Origin: Pseudorhodobacter ferrugineus DSM 5888
GTDB lineage: Bacteria > Pseudomonadota > Alphaproteobacteria > Rhodobacterales > Rhodobacteraceae
Direction of reading: 5' to 3'
Assembly (NCBI RefSeq): GCF_000420745.1
Contig: NZ_ATVN01000002.1
Location: forward strand, 62,001-126,000
Length of the DNA stretch: 64,000 nucleotides
Shown: piece by piece, positions 18,169 to 26,389 of the stretch
Layout: every line of letters starts with the position of its first letter
Position numbering within the stretch: the stretch's first letter is position 1
Position numbers and translations under genes: made by a program
Notes under the pieces: generated by a model
What the model was told of the DNA's origin: nothing
Databases searched by the model: none
The model's input: only the letters and a program-made list of their open reading frames with translations

Positions 18169-18366
18169 ATGACTACGTTTTCGATTCCCGATATGAGCTG
18201 CGGCCATTGCAAAGCATCCGTGGAGGCGGCGATTTTGAAGCTGGACCCCGCTGCGAGTGTTGTGGTGGACCTACAGGCCCGCCGCGCCGATGTGATGTCG
18301 ACCGAGCCGGATGAAGCCTTGATGAACGCCTTGAATGCCGTAGGGTTTCCCGCACAGGCGGTTTAA
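18169..18366 (+). CDS. copZ: Copper chaperone, CopZ-like HMA protein
   Basis: A 65-residue single heavy-metal-associated domain with the metal loop MSCGHC (about residues 8-13) and a beta-alpha-beta pattern matching CopZ/Atx1 chaperones that hand Cu(I) to CopA. It has no signal peptide, so it is cytosolic. A strong ribosome site (AAGGAG) precedes ATG 18169. It is divergently transcribed from copA with its own CueR-type promoter, so the two should be induced together by copper. Confidence 0.88.
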   Translation: MTTFSIPDMSCGHCKASVEAAILKLDPAASVVVDLQARRADVMSTEPDEALMNALNAVGFPAQAV

Positions 18367-18426
18367 GGCGGCTTGCCCCCAAGGGGCGGGCAGGCCAGAA
18401 TGCCCGCGACCTAAGCGGAGCATGTC

Positions 18427-19812
18427 ATGATCCTTGAGAACCGGCTGTTTGAGGCGTTGAAACTGGGCGATACGGCGCAGGCCACGCGGCTGTGTACGGC
18501 AGATGATTTGTATATTTTCGCGTCGGCGACGGGCAACCACAACCCGTTGCATTTACCGGGGTTGGACGGTGACGGTGACGGGCAGGCCGAGGCGATGGTG
18601 CCTTCGGCCTTTGCCGCGTCTTTGGTGGCGGCGATTTTGGGCACGCAATTGCCGGGGCCGGGGATTGTGACCTTGTCACAAAGCTATGACTTTCACGCGC
18701 GGGCCCATGCGGGGGATGAGTTGGTGACGGTTGTGACCGTGACGAGCTTGGATGCGGGCGTTGTCACCTTGTCGGCGCAAGTGACGCGCGAAATGGATAA
18801 GACCCTTATTCTGTCGGGGGTTGTGCGGGTGCAGGCACCGGTTAAAACCTATCGTGTGGACAGTTCCACATTGCCCGGATTGACGGTGCGGCGGCATCGG
18901 CATTTTGAGGCGCTGTTGGCGCGGGCGGAACCCTTGCCCCCTTTGCGAACCGCTGTGATCTGCCCCGAAAATGCAGCGTCATTGGGGGGCGCGTTGCTGG
19001 CACTGAAGCATACCATCATCACGCCCATTCTGGTGGGGCATGCGGGCAAGATTGCCGCAGCGGCGGCGGAATTGGGTGCGGATTTGGCCGGGGTCGAGGT
19101 GATTGATTGCCCCGTGCATGTTGATGCGGCAGTCCGCGCTGTGGCGCTGGTGCATGAAGGTCGGGTCGATGCGCTGATGAAGGGCAATTTGCACACCGAT
19201 GACATGCTGCGCCCGATGGTGGACCGCGACAAAGGCCTGCGGATTGGTCGCCGGTTGACCCATATTTTCGTGATGGATGTCCCGGGGTTGGAGCATCCGT
19301 TGCTGGTAACGGATGCCGCGATCAACATCGCCCCCGATTTGGCGACCAAGGTGGATATTGTGCAAAACGCGATAGACCTCGCGATTTCCATCGGGATTGC
19401 GCAGCCGCGTGTGGGGGTTTTGTCGGCAGTGGAAACGGTGAACCCGGCGATACCGTCATCCATCGATGCGGCGCTTTTGTCGAAAATGGCGGAACGTGGG
19501 CAAATCATGGGCGGCTTTGTCGATGGGCCGTTGGCGATGGACAATGCGGTGTCGATGGCCGCCGCGCGGACCAAAGGCATCACGTCCGAAGTGGCAGGCC
19601 GCGCTGAGGTTTTGGTGGTTCCCGGGATTGATGCAGGGAATATGCTGGCCAAACAACTGGCCTATATCAGCCATGCCGAGGCTGCGGGCCTGGTGATGGG
19701 GGCCCGTGTTCCCGTGATTTTGAATTCGCGGTCCGACAGTTCTATGGCGCGGCTGGCGTCTTGTGCGGTGGCCGCCATTCACCATGCGCGGATGAAAGGG
19801 GAGGCGATATGA
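18427..19812 (+). CDS. Fused MaoC-like hydratase / phosphate acyltransferase
   Basis: A 461-residue two-domain protein. Residues about 10-140 form a MaoC-like hot-dog domain (FASATGNHNPLHLP, with the D/H-type hydratase loop replaced by the N-x-N-P-L-H pattern). Residues about 155-460 form a phosphate acetyl/butyryltransferase domain (DALMKGNLHTDDMLRPMV, MDVPGLEHPLLVTDAAINI, AKQLAYISHAEAAG). Such fusions are annotated in proteobacteria as bifunctional enoyl-CoA hydratase/phosphotransacetylase. No acetate or butyrate kinase is adjacent; instead a sugar isomerase-like gene overlaps by ATGA. Confidence 0.88.
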   Translation: MILENRLFEALKLGDTAQATRLCTADDLYIFASATGNHNPLHLPGLDGDGDGQAEAMVPSAFAASLVAAILGTQLPGPGIVTLSQSYDFHARAHAGDELVTVVTVTSLDAGVVTLSAQVTREMDKTLILSGVVRVQAPVKTYRVDSSTLPGLTVRRHRHFEALLARAEPLPPLRTAVICPENAASLGGALLALKHTIITPILVGHAGKIAAAAAELGADLAGVEVIDCPVHVDAAVRAVALVHEGRVDALMKGNLHTDDMLRPMVDRDKGLRIGRRLTHIFVMDVPGLEHPLLVTDAAINIAPDLATKVDIVQNAIDLAISIGIAQPRVGVLSAVETVNPAIPSSIDAALLSKMAERGQIMGGFVDGPLAMDNAVSMAAARTKGITSEVAGRAEVLVVPGIDAGNMLAKQLAYISHAEAAGLVMGARVPVILNSRSDSSMARLASCAVAAIHHARMKGEAI

Positions 19813-20633
19813 AGCCGTTGGTGAAACCTGTTTTGGGCGCGGCGCTGACGCTCGACATGCTGGCCTTGCAGCGGGACTGGATGCTGTCGGCCCCGCGCGA
19901 TCTGGAGATCCAAAGCTTTTGCCTGCCGCATGCGTTGAACGGCGATTTGGCGCCGCTTATTGCGCGCGCCAAGCAGTTGATTGACGGGCTGACGGGGCGG
20001 ATCGGTTTGCATGGTCCCTATGTCGGGTTCAGCCTTGATACCCCTGACCCCGATGTCGCGCTGATTGCGCAGGCGCGGATGCTTAAGGCGCTGGAGGTGT
20101 GTGAGGCGTTAGGGGCCACGCAAATGGTGATCCATTCGCCTGTGACGATGTGGGATCATGGCAACCAGCAGGTCAGCCCCTATGACGCGATGAGCCAGAT
20201 CGAACGGGTCCGTTACACCCTTGGGCCGGTTTTGAAACGGGCCGAAGACACTGGCGTGGGCTTGGTGTTGGAGAATATCGAGGATGTGGACCCGTTGGCG
20301 CGGTGCCGGATGGTCGATGCGCTGAAATCACCGGCGCTGACCGTGTCACTGGATACGGGCCACGCGCAATACGCGCATGTGATGGCGGGTGCGCCGCCGG
20401 TGGATGCCTATGTAATGGCGGCGGGCAAGCGCCTGAGCCATGTGCATTTGCAAGACAGTGATGGTTTTGCCGACCGCCATTGGCACCCGGGCGATGGGCC
20501 GCTGAACTGGCTTGCGATCTTTGCAGCCTTGCGGGCGTTGCCACAGATGCCGCGCTTGATTTTAGAGGTGAATGATCTGCGCAATGTAACGCGCGGTGCC
20601 GTCAATCTTGCAGCGCTGGGGCTGGCCGAGTAG
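19809..20633 (+). CDS. Sugar phosphate isomerase/epimerase-like TIM-barrel protein
   Basis: A 274-residue member of the xylose-isomerase-like TIM-barrel (AP endonuclease 2) superfamily. Barrel strands with likely metal ligands are visible: RIGLHGPYVG, QMVIHSPVT, LVLENIED (Glu), TVSLDTGHAQ (Asp/His), LSHVHLQDSDG and PRLILEVND (Glu). The divalent-metal site looks complete. The substrate is unknown. ATG 19809 overlaps the stop of the phosphotransacylase gene, so the two are co-translated, which hints at a shared pathway. Confidence 0.8.
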   Translation: MKPLVKPVLGAALTLDMLALQRDWMLSAPRDLEIQSFCLPHALNGDLAPLIARAKQLIDGLTGRIGLHGPYVGFSLDTPDPDVALIAQARMLKALEVCEALGATQMVIHSPVTMWDHGNQQVSPYDAMSQIERVRYTLGPVLKRAEDTGVGLVLENIEDVDPLARCRMVDALKSPALTVSLDTGHAQYAHVMAGAPPVDAYVMAAGKRLSHVHLQDSDGFADRHWHPGDGPLNWLAIFAALRALPQMPRLILEVNDLRNVTRGAVNLAALGLAE

Positions 20634-20666
20634 GTGGTGGCGTCTTTTGAGATAAGGTCTTGGTGA

Positions 20667-20991
20667 ATGTGGGTTCTGTTTGCGGCAATTCTTGTGACGC
20701 TGATTGTTTTTGCGCGCGACACCGGTCTGGCGCTTTGTGGGGCTTTTCATGCTGATCTGTGCCACCGCGTTTTATATCTGGGGGCGGCGCGGGATTGTGA
20801 TGGCAAGCGTTCCGGCCGACAAGGTGGTCGCGGTTACCGAGTTTTCCGACGCCGATTTTACAGGGCCGTTGGATGAGGTTCTGATCGACGGGTATTTCCG
20901 GCAGGATCAAGCGGTTAAGGTGAGGTTTCCGAGATCCGTTAGGATATCGGTGCAAGAAATACTCTTAATCCCAGTAACCTCGACTGACTGA
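20667..20991 (+). pseudogene. Small membrane protein gene, probably frameshifted
   Basis: A start at ATG 20667 gives a hydrophobic stretch (MWVLFAAILVTLIVF) and then loses its character. The +1 frame from the T-run at about 20706 continues with FVGLFMLICATAFYIWG (a second membrane segment) and a soluble part containing EFSDADFTGPLDEVLIDG. A one-base change in the T-run would join them into a two-helix protein of about 105 residues. Alternatively the second part starts on its own at TTG 20704. I do not recognise the family. Confidence 0.45.
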
Positions 20992-21539
20992 AAAGCGGGG
21001 GATTCTGTTCACGTTTATATCATCCCGAATTGGTATGGGGGCTGGGACAGATGCGCAGTCTTTGGCCGATGCGCGTGCAAAAGAGGGGTTTCCCCAAGAA
21101 GGTTCCGGGGCTGTGCGGCAAACGCGATTTTTGGCAAAGGCCAATCTCTATTCGTTTAAAGGCGATCCGACCGACGTCATTTCGGCAGCAGGTCTGCCCA
21201 CGGATGGCCCTGTCCAGATCTTGCAGATTAATGAGCACGCGCGGGCGCGCGCTGGAACGCGCCTTTGAATGGTCGCGGACGCTGGCCATTGTTCCGGCGC
21301 TGCTGAATGCTGTCTTTGTGGGGGGCAGCCACCTTGCGCTTGTTAGTGCGCGCCGTATCATCCGTTAAACTGCTTCCGCATGTCAGCCAAGTCCAGCTGA
21401 TTGCGTAACCTTCTTTACGCGTCCGATCCTAAACGCCACATATTTCAGTCGATTGTGACTGGTACAAAATTCCGCCCCGTGGCCCATTGATCCGCGCGCA
21501 GTGGCGTGGTCAGACTGCCGCAAACGGGGGGCTTGGGTC
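20992..21539. other. Decayed or non-coding stretch before the GAPDH gene
   Basis: No convincing gene. Two short plus-strand pieces look like coding debris: 21035-21268, ending YSFKGDPTDVISAAGLPTDG and following residues, and 21231-21368, 45 residues with one hydrophobic segment (LAIVPALLNAVFVGGSHLAL). They overlap in different frames, as expected for a frameshifted or partly deleted gene. The last 170 bases are presumably the leader of the GAPDH gene; I could not single out a clear promoter. Confidence 0.45.
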
Positions 21540-22541
21540 ATGCGGATTTTCATCAACGGGTTCGGGCGGATCGGGCGGTCGGTGCTGCGGGCCTATTTGC
21601 AAAGCCCAGACCGTTGGCAGGGGTTGGAGGTGGTGGGCGTGAATGACATCGCCGCCCCCGATATGTGTGCCTATCTATTTGAGTTTGACAGCATCTTTGG
21701 CCCGTGGCGCGGGACTGTCGGGATGGACGGCGGCGCGCTGGTGATCGATGGGCGGCGCATTCCGCTGCACTGCGCGCGCGATATTTCCACCCTTGATCTG
21801 CGCGGTGTGGATTTGGTGATGGAATGCACGGGCCGTGCGGACGGGCATGAAATGGCCGCGCGGGGGTTGCGCGCGGGGGCGGCAAAGGTGCTGGTTTCGG
21901 GGCCATCACGCGCGGCGGATTATACGGTTGTGCTGGGCGCGAACGAGGATGGGATTTCGCTGCGCGACCACAAGATTTTATCGAATGCGTCCTGCACGAC
22001 AAATGCTTTGGCCCCTTTGGTGGCGTTGATTGATGCCGAATGGGGCGTGGTCACGGGGTCGATGACGACGATCCACTGTTATACCGGTAGCCAGCCCACG
22101 GTGGATGCGCCTGCTGCCGATTTTGCCCGCAGTCGGGCTGCGGCGGTGTCGATGGTGCCCACGACGACATCGGCGCAGCGCTTGCTGGATCAGATTTTGC
22201 CGGCCCTAGCAGGGCGGATCGAAGCGTCGGCGGTGCGTGTGCCGGTGGTCAGCGTTTCGGCGGTTGATTTGGTGGTGATGACGGCGCGGCCTGCGACGGT
22301 TGCGGGCGTCAATGCGGCGTTTCGTGCGGTAGCCCAAACGGAGGGAGGCGTGATCGGGTCGACGGACCGCGCGCTGGTGTCGACCGATATGCGGGCGCGG
22401 CGGGAAAGCATTGTGATGGCCTGCCCTGAAACACGGATTACGGCAGGGGGTATGCTGCGCGTGTTTGGCTGGTATGATAATGAATGGGGATTTTCCAACC
22501 GTATGTTGGATGTGGCGGCGTTGTTAAAGGGAATGGCATGA
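21540..22541 (+). CDS. gap: Glyceraldehyde-3-phosphate dehydrogenase, type I
   Basis: Phosphorylating GAPDH of glycolysis/gluconeogenesis, 333 residues. The N-terminal Rossmann motif is INGFGRIGRSVLRA, the catalytic Cys is in SNASCTTNALAP (about residue 150), and the C-terminal NAD/tetramer segment is WYDNEWGFSNRM. Two features differ from canonical GapA: YLFEFDSIFG replaces the usual Y-x-x-x-Y-DS-x-HG segment, and the nicotinamide-side Arg/His environment is less typical. It may be a paralogue, such as an erythrose-4-phosphate dehydrogenase-like or gluconeogenic form. ATG 21540 is chosen over an upstream in-frame start for lack of homology there. Confidence 0.88.
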   Translation: MRIFINGFGRIGRSVLRAYLQSPDRWQGLEVVGVNDIAAPDMCAYLFEFDSIFGPWRGTVGMDGGALVIDGRRIPLHCARDISTLDLRGVDLVMECTGRADGHEMAARGLRAGAAKVLVSGPSRAADYTVVLGANEDGISLRDHKILSNASCTTNALAPLVALIDAEWGVVTGSMTTIHCYTGSQPTVDAPAADFARSRAAAVSMVPTTTSAQRLLDQILPALAGRIEASAVRVPVVSVSAVDLVVMTARPATVAGVNAAFRAVAQTEGGVIGSTDRALVSTDMRARRESIVMACPETRITAGGMLRVFGWYDNEWGFSNRMLDVAALLKGMA

Positions 22542-23146
22542 ACGAGGCGTTGGACCGGATCAAGGCGGCCATTGCGGCGCAGGCTGGGCAGGGGCGGTTG
22601 CTGATAGCGATTGCGGGGCCGCCGGGGGCAGGCAAATCGACCTTGGCCGAGGCCTTGGCTGTGCAGATTGACGGCGCAGTTGTGGTGCCGATGGACGGGT
22701 TTCATCTGGACAATCGCGTGTTAGAGGCGCGCGGATTGCTGCCCCGCAAAGGCGCGCCCGAGACTTTTGACGTGGCGGGCTTTACCGCGCTGGTTTCGCG
22801 ATTGCGCGGAGCGGATGAGGTTGTGATCCCTGTCTTTGACCGTAGCCGCGATATTGCGGTGGCCGGTGCGCGGGTGATCGGGCCCGAGGCGCGGGTGTTG
22901 CTGATTGAAGGCAATTACCTGTTGCTGAATGAAGCGCCGTGGCGGGGATTGGCCGCGCATTGGGATGTGACGATAGCCATTGAGGTGCCGATTGAGGTGC
23001 TGGAGGCGCGATTGATCCAACGCTGGCGCGATCATGGGTTGACGCAAGATGCGGCGCGGGCACGGGCGTTGGGCAATGACATTCCCAATGCACGCCGCGT
23101 TGTGGCGGGGTCTGTGGCCGCTGACGTGGTTGTGCGCCAAGGCTAG
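22538..23146 (+). CDS. P-loop kinase, PRK/uridine-kinase-like (fructokinase-like)
   Basis: A 202-residue P-loop kinase with Walker A GPPGAGKST (about residue 27), the substrate motif VVVPMDGFHLDN, and a lid region RWRDHGLTQDAARARALGND. It resembles the PanK/uridine-kinase-like group that includes YggC and a rhizobial fructokinase (FrcK). The phosphate acceptor is probably a sugar or nucleoside but is not certain. Its ATG overlaps the GAPDH stop by four bases, suggesting co-translation with a glycolytic enzyme. Confidence 0.8.
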   Translation: MNEALDRIKAAIAAQAGQGRLLIAIAGPPGAGKSTLAEALAVQIDGAVVVPMDGFHLDNRVLEARGLLPRKGAPETFDVAGFTALVSRLRGADEVVIPVFDRSRDIAVAGARVIGPEARVLLIEGNYLLLNEAPWRGLAAHWDVTIAIEVPIEVLEARLIQRWRDHGLTQDAARARALGNDIPNARRVVAGSVAADVVVRQG

Positions 23147-23217
23147 CTGTCGCCGCTTGCACCACGCCGGAAATGATGCGAGTCTTTGTGCCGAAATACC
23201 CCATGAAAGGCTGATTT

Positions 23218-24261
23218 ATGAAACACATACCGCTTGGGTCAACGGGCCTTATGGTGTCGGAATACTGCCTTGGGACGATGACTTGGGGGGCGCAGAACAC
23301 CGAGCGTGAAGGGCATGACCAGATCGCCTTGGCGTTGGAACATGGGATGAATTTTTGGGACACGGCCGAAATGTACCCGACCAACCCGGTGCGCGCAGAA
23401 ACGATTGGCGGCACCGAAGAGGTGATTGGCAACTGGTTTGCGCGCAGTGGCGGGCGCGATAAGGTGGTGCTGGCGACCAAGGTGATGGGCGAAGGCAACG
23501 GTTTTATGCGTGACGGTGCGCCGATTACGGGGGCGGTGTTGCGCGATGGGGTCGAGGCGTCTTTGCGGCGGTTGAAAACCGATTATATCGATCTGTTCCA
23601 ACTGCATTGGCCCAATCGCGGGTCGTATCATTTCCGAAAAATCTGGGGTTTTGCCCCCAGTGTTGTGCCTGCAGCGGATGTGTTTGCCGATATGACCGAT
23701 GTGCTGCAAACTGCGGCCGAGCTGGTGGCCGAGGGTAAAATTCGCGCGATTGGCCTGTCGAATGAAAGCGTGTGGGGGGCGGCCAACTGGCTGCGTTTGG
23801 CCCAAGCGATGGGCCTGCCGCGTATGGCGACGGTCCAGAACGAATATTCGTTGCTGTGCCGCCAGTTTGACAGTGACTGGGCCGAATTTTCCGCGATGGA
23901 AGACATGCCGCTGCTTGCGTTTTCGCCGCTTGCAACGGGGTTGCTAAGCGGGAAATATGCGGGTGGCGTGGTGCCCGATGGCTCTCGCCGTGTCAATTCA
24001 CCCGATTTGGGGGGGCGTGTGACGCCTTATGTGTTTGAGGCGGTGGCGGCCTATCTGGGCATTGCGGCGCGGCACGGGTTGGACCCGAACCAGATGGCGC
24101 TGGCCTTTGTGCGGCAGCGCCCGTTTCCGGTGATTCCGATCATGGGCGCATCGTCGCTGGATCAGTTGCGGGTCAATCTGGGTGCTGCGGATGTGGTGCT
24201 GTCGGATGAGGTGTTGGCCGAAATTGACGCGGCACACCGTGCCTATCCGCAGCCGTTTTGA
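23218..24261 (+). CDS. Aldo/keto reductase, Tas-like
   Basis: A 347-residue NADPH-dependent aldo/keto reductase. The barrel start MKHIPLGSTGLMVSEYCLGTM, the catalytic Asp/Tyr pair in NFWDTAEMYP, Lys in LATKVMG and His in FQLHWPNRG are all present. The long loop after the first strands matches E. coli Tas. The true substrate is unknown. A TGAAAGG-type site precedes the ATG by about 14 bases. Confidence 0.88.
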   Translation: MKHIPLGSTGLMVSEYCLGTMTWGAQNTEREGHDQIALALEHGMNFWDTAEMYPTNPVRAETIGGTEEVIGNWFARSGGRDKVVLATKVMGEGNGFMRDGAPITGAVLRDGVEASLRRLKTDYIDLFQLHWPNRGSYHFRKIWGFAPSVVPAADVFADMTDVLQTAAELVAEGKIRAIGLSNESVWGAANWLRLAQAMGLPRMATVQNEYSLLCRQFDSDWAEFSAMEDMPLLAFSPLATGLLSGKYAGGVVPDGSRRVNSPDLGGRVTPYVFEAVAAYLGIAARHGLDPNQMALAFVRQRPFPVIPIMGASSLDQLRVNLGAADVVLSDEVLAEIDAAHRAYPQPF

Positions 24262-24262
24262 C

Positions 24263-24748
24263 ATGCACATCATGTGGCGCGCAGCCGTTTTGATGATGGG
24301 GTTGGCAGGGTGCCAGTTCGGGGGGGGCGGTGCCGCGCCAACCGATGTGGCCGCCCCAAGTGCCATTACGGGACCAGCGGTTGAAGTGACGGCTTTGGCC
24401 CCTTTGGGCAGCGTGGAGCCTGCAAGCGGCGCGCCAAGTGCTGCTGCACCAGTGGATGTGCCATCCGAAGCGCCAGTAGCTGCGGCACCACCAACGCCCG
24501 TGATCGTGAAATCGCCAAGCCAAGTGGCGTGCGAAAAAACGGGCGGCAATTTTGTGGTCATTGGTAGGTCCGGTGCGATGACCTGCCAAAAACCTACGCG
24601 GGACGGTGGCAAGCAATGCAAACGCGAAAGCGATTGTGATGGTGTTTGTCTAGCGCGGTCCAATACTTGCGCGCCGGTAAAGCCGCTATTTGGGTGCCAA
24701 TCCATCTTGCAAGATGACGGGCGGAGGGTGGAGCTGTGTATCGACTGA
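24263..24748 (+). CDS. Cysteine-rich lipoprotein of unknown function
   Basis: A 161-residue protein with a short hydrophobic leader and a lipobox LAGC (about residues 14-17), so probably a membrane-anchored lipoprotein. A long Ala/Pro-rich linker (about residues 25-85) leads to a C-terminal module with eight Cys (CEKTGGNF, MTCQKP, KQCKRESDCDGVCLARSNTC, FGCQS, LCID), likely disulfide-bonded in the periplasm. I do not recognise a named family. An alternative start is ATG 24272. It runs into the next lipoprotein gene with a 13-base overlap. Confidence 0.7.
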   Translation: MHIMWRAAVLMMGLAGCQFGGGGAAPTDVAAPSAITGPAVEVTALAPLGSVEPASGAPSAAAPVDVPSEAPVAAAPPTPVIVKSPSQVACEKTGGNFVVIGRSGAMTCQKPTRDGGKQCKRESDCDGVCLARSNTCAPVKPLFGCQSILQDDGRRVELCID

Positions 24749-25227
24749 TCGTGCTGGTTTTGCTGGCGGGTTGTGTGGCCAAAGCGCCTGCAACGGTGGC
24801 GGGGTTTCGGGACCCAGCCAAACAGATTTATTCAAATGCCGTTTTGGAAAATGACAAGCTGGTGGGGCGTTGGGCGCAGGTTGCCGAATTCGCACCCATA
24901 GCTGCGCCAGAGTGTAAACTGGGCGGCGCCGAGATTGGGCGCGGGGCCGCGGGCCTGACGCTTGTGGCGCAACTGTGTCTTGGTGGGGAACGGGTCGCGT
25001 TTTCCGGTCCCTTGGCTGGGGCGGGGCCAGGCCGCTTTACCCCGCCAAAAGGCGAGGCATGGTGGGTGCTTTGGGCGGATGTCGGCTATCGCACCTTGGT
25101 GATTGGCACGCCGTCAGGGCGGTTCGGGTTTATCCTGAACCGTGGTGGTGATTTGCCGGCCGACCGGATGCGCGCCGCGCGTGAGGTGTTGGATTGGAAC
25201 GGCTATACTCTGGCGCGGCTGCGCTAA
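24736..25227 (+). CDS. Lipocalin-like outer-membrane lipoprotein
   Basis: A 163-residue protein starting at GTG, with lipobox VLLAGC at residues 8-13. The segment KLVGRWAQVAEFAP holds the lipocalin GxW-type motif also found in bacterial Blc/apolipoprotein-D-like proteins, and an eight-strand pattern is plausible through RFTPPKGEAWWVLWADVGY. Such proteins are thought to bind lipids at the outer membrane. It follows the Cys-rich lipoprotein gene with a 13-base overlap and ends tail to tail with the XRE regulator gene. Confidence 0.72.
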   Translation: MYRLIVLVLLAGCVAKAPATVAGFRDPAKQIYSNAVLENDKLVGRWAQVAEFAPIAAPECKLGGAEIGRGAAGLTLVAQLCLGGERVAFSGPLAGAGPGRFTPPKGEAWWVLWADVGYRTLVIGTPSGRFGFILNRGGDLPADRMRAAREVLDWNGYTLARLR

Positions 25228-26081
25228 AGCGTTGCGCGTAACTGCCGCAAATGCGCGGCGGCGTCGCGCGCGCCAAAGGCCGCTTCACGCACCAACCAGT
25301 CAAAATGTTCGGTCAAGGTTTCGACACGCGCGGAATCGCGGAACGCCATGTAGTGGCGGCCCAAATAGACCACGGCCAGCAATGGCCCAAACACGCTAAC
25401 AGGGGCCGAAAACACCCGCCGCGCATCAAACAGATACAGCCGCAACGAGGGGTAAAGTGTATCCGCAAGGGCGATCAAATGGTCCAATTGCTGAACGCGC
25501 AGGTCCAAGGGCAAGCCCGTGTAATAGCCGCTTGCCTGCGCAAAAGCCGTGAGTTCATGCAAGGGCATGGCGATTTCATAATCTGACCGCGCATTTTGCA
25601 TCCAGTTCAGCCGGTCGCGCGATGCGCCGATGGCCTGTTCCGTTGATTTGCCAAGATGGGGGTCATATTCCCAGCGCAGCATCGCATCGGTTTTCAACAT
25701 GTCGGGCAGGGTGGCGGGCACATGGCGGATTTTGTACCCCGCCGCCTCAAGGTGCCACCGAAAGATCTGGTCATCGACCAATGCGCGCGGGGCCTCGGTC
25801 ATGGCAAGCGAGGCCGCAAGCAGTTCAGCCCCCCTTTCAGGACGGTCCGTCAGGCCCAACAGCCAGTCGGCGCTGACCTGCAAGACGCGGGCGCATTCGG
25901 CAACCACCTGGGCGTTGGGCAATCGGCTGCTGTCTGCCGCCAAAAGCTGCGAGATGGTCGAGCGATCGACGCCGACATGCCGCGCAAGTGCAGCTTGGGA
26001 CATCGCCGTCTGGGTCATCGCGAGGCCCAGCCTGTCGCGAAACAGGGCGGCGCGGATGCGTTTGTCGGGTTTAGTCTGCAT
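25224..26081 (-). CDS. XRE-family transcriptional regulator
   Basis: A 285-residue protein with an N-terminal lambda-repressor-like helix-turn-helix (MSQAALARHVGVDRSTISQLL, about residues 26-46). A long C-terminal domain without recognised motifs ends in ARVETLTEHFDWLVREAAFG. It may be an effector or dimerisation domain. It diverges from the DUF2061/desaturase operon across an AT-rich gap of 98 bases, making that operon a candidate target. ATG 26081 (MQTKPDKRIR) is preferred over an open extension of 75 codons that crosses the divergent promoter region. Confidence 0.82.
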   Translation of the reverse strand: MQTKPDKRIRAALFRDRLGLAMTQTAMSQAALARHVGVDRSTISQLLAADSSRLPNAQVVAECARVLQVSADWLLGLTDRPERGAELLAASLAMTEAPRALVDDQIFRWHLEAAGYKIRHVPATLPDMLKTDAMLRWEYDPHLGKSTEQAIGASRDRLNWMQNARSDYEIAMPLHELTAFAQASGYYTGLPLDLRVQQLDHLIALADTLYPSLRLYLFDARRVFSAPVSVFGPLLAVVYLGRHYMAFRDSARVETLTEHFDWLVREAAFGARDAAAHLRQLRATL

Positions 26082-26179
26082 TGGTGAATTTTTTAAACAT
26101 TGTTCTATTAATATTGCGCATATGTAAGCTATCGCAACATGTGCTGCCGCGCTAATCCTTTTTCGAAAGAGGATAGCAC

Positions 26180-26389
26180 ATGGAAACCCGTAGCCGCAGT
26201 TTGGTAAAAGCCTTTGTTTGGCAAGGCCTTGGCCTGATATCGATGATTGCAATTGGTTGGTTTGTGACCGGATCTTTCGGCTTGGCGGGTGGATTGGCTG
26301 TGGCAAATGTGAGTGTGGGGTTTGTGGCCTATCTGCTGCATGAACGGGTTTGGGCGCAGATCACTTGGGGAAAGAAGACGGTTGAATGA
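26180..26389 (+). CDS. DUF2061 small membrane protein
   Basis: A 69-residue protein with two predicted membrane helices (AFVWQGLGLISMIAIGWFVT and LAGGLAVANVSVGFVAYLL) and the RSLVKAFVW...YLLHERVWAQITWG pattern of the DUF2061 family. The function is unknown. It is preceded by GAGGATAG and overlaps the desaturase gene by ATGA, so the two proteins are probably made together at the membrane. Confidence 0.85.
   Translation: METRSRSLVKAFVWQGLGLISMIAIGWFVTGSFGLAGGLAVANVSVGFVAYLLHERVWAQITWGKKTVE

Noticed and set aside
24263-25227. The two lipoprotein genes as one frameshifted gene
   Set aside because: Each has its own leader and lipobox, and the 13-base overlap is in different frames, so they are separate genes.
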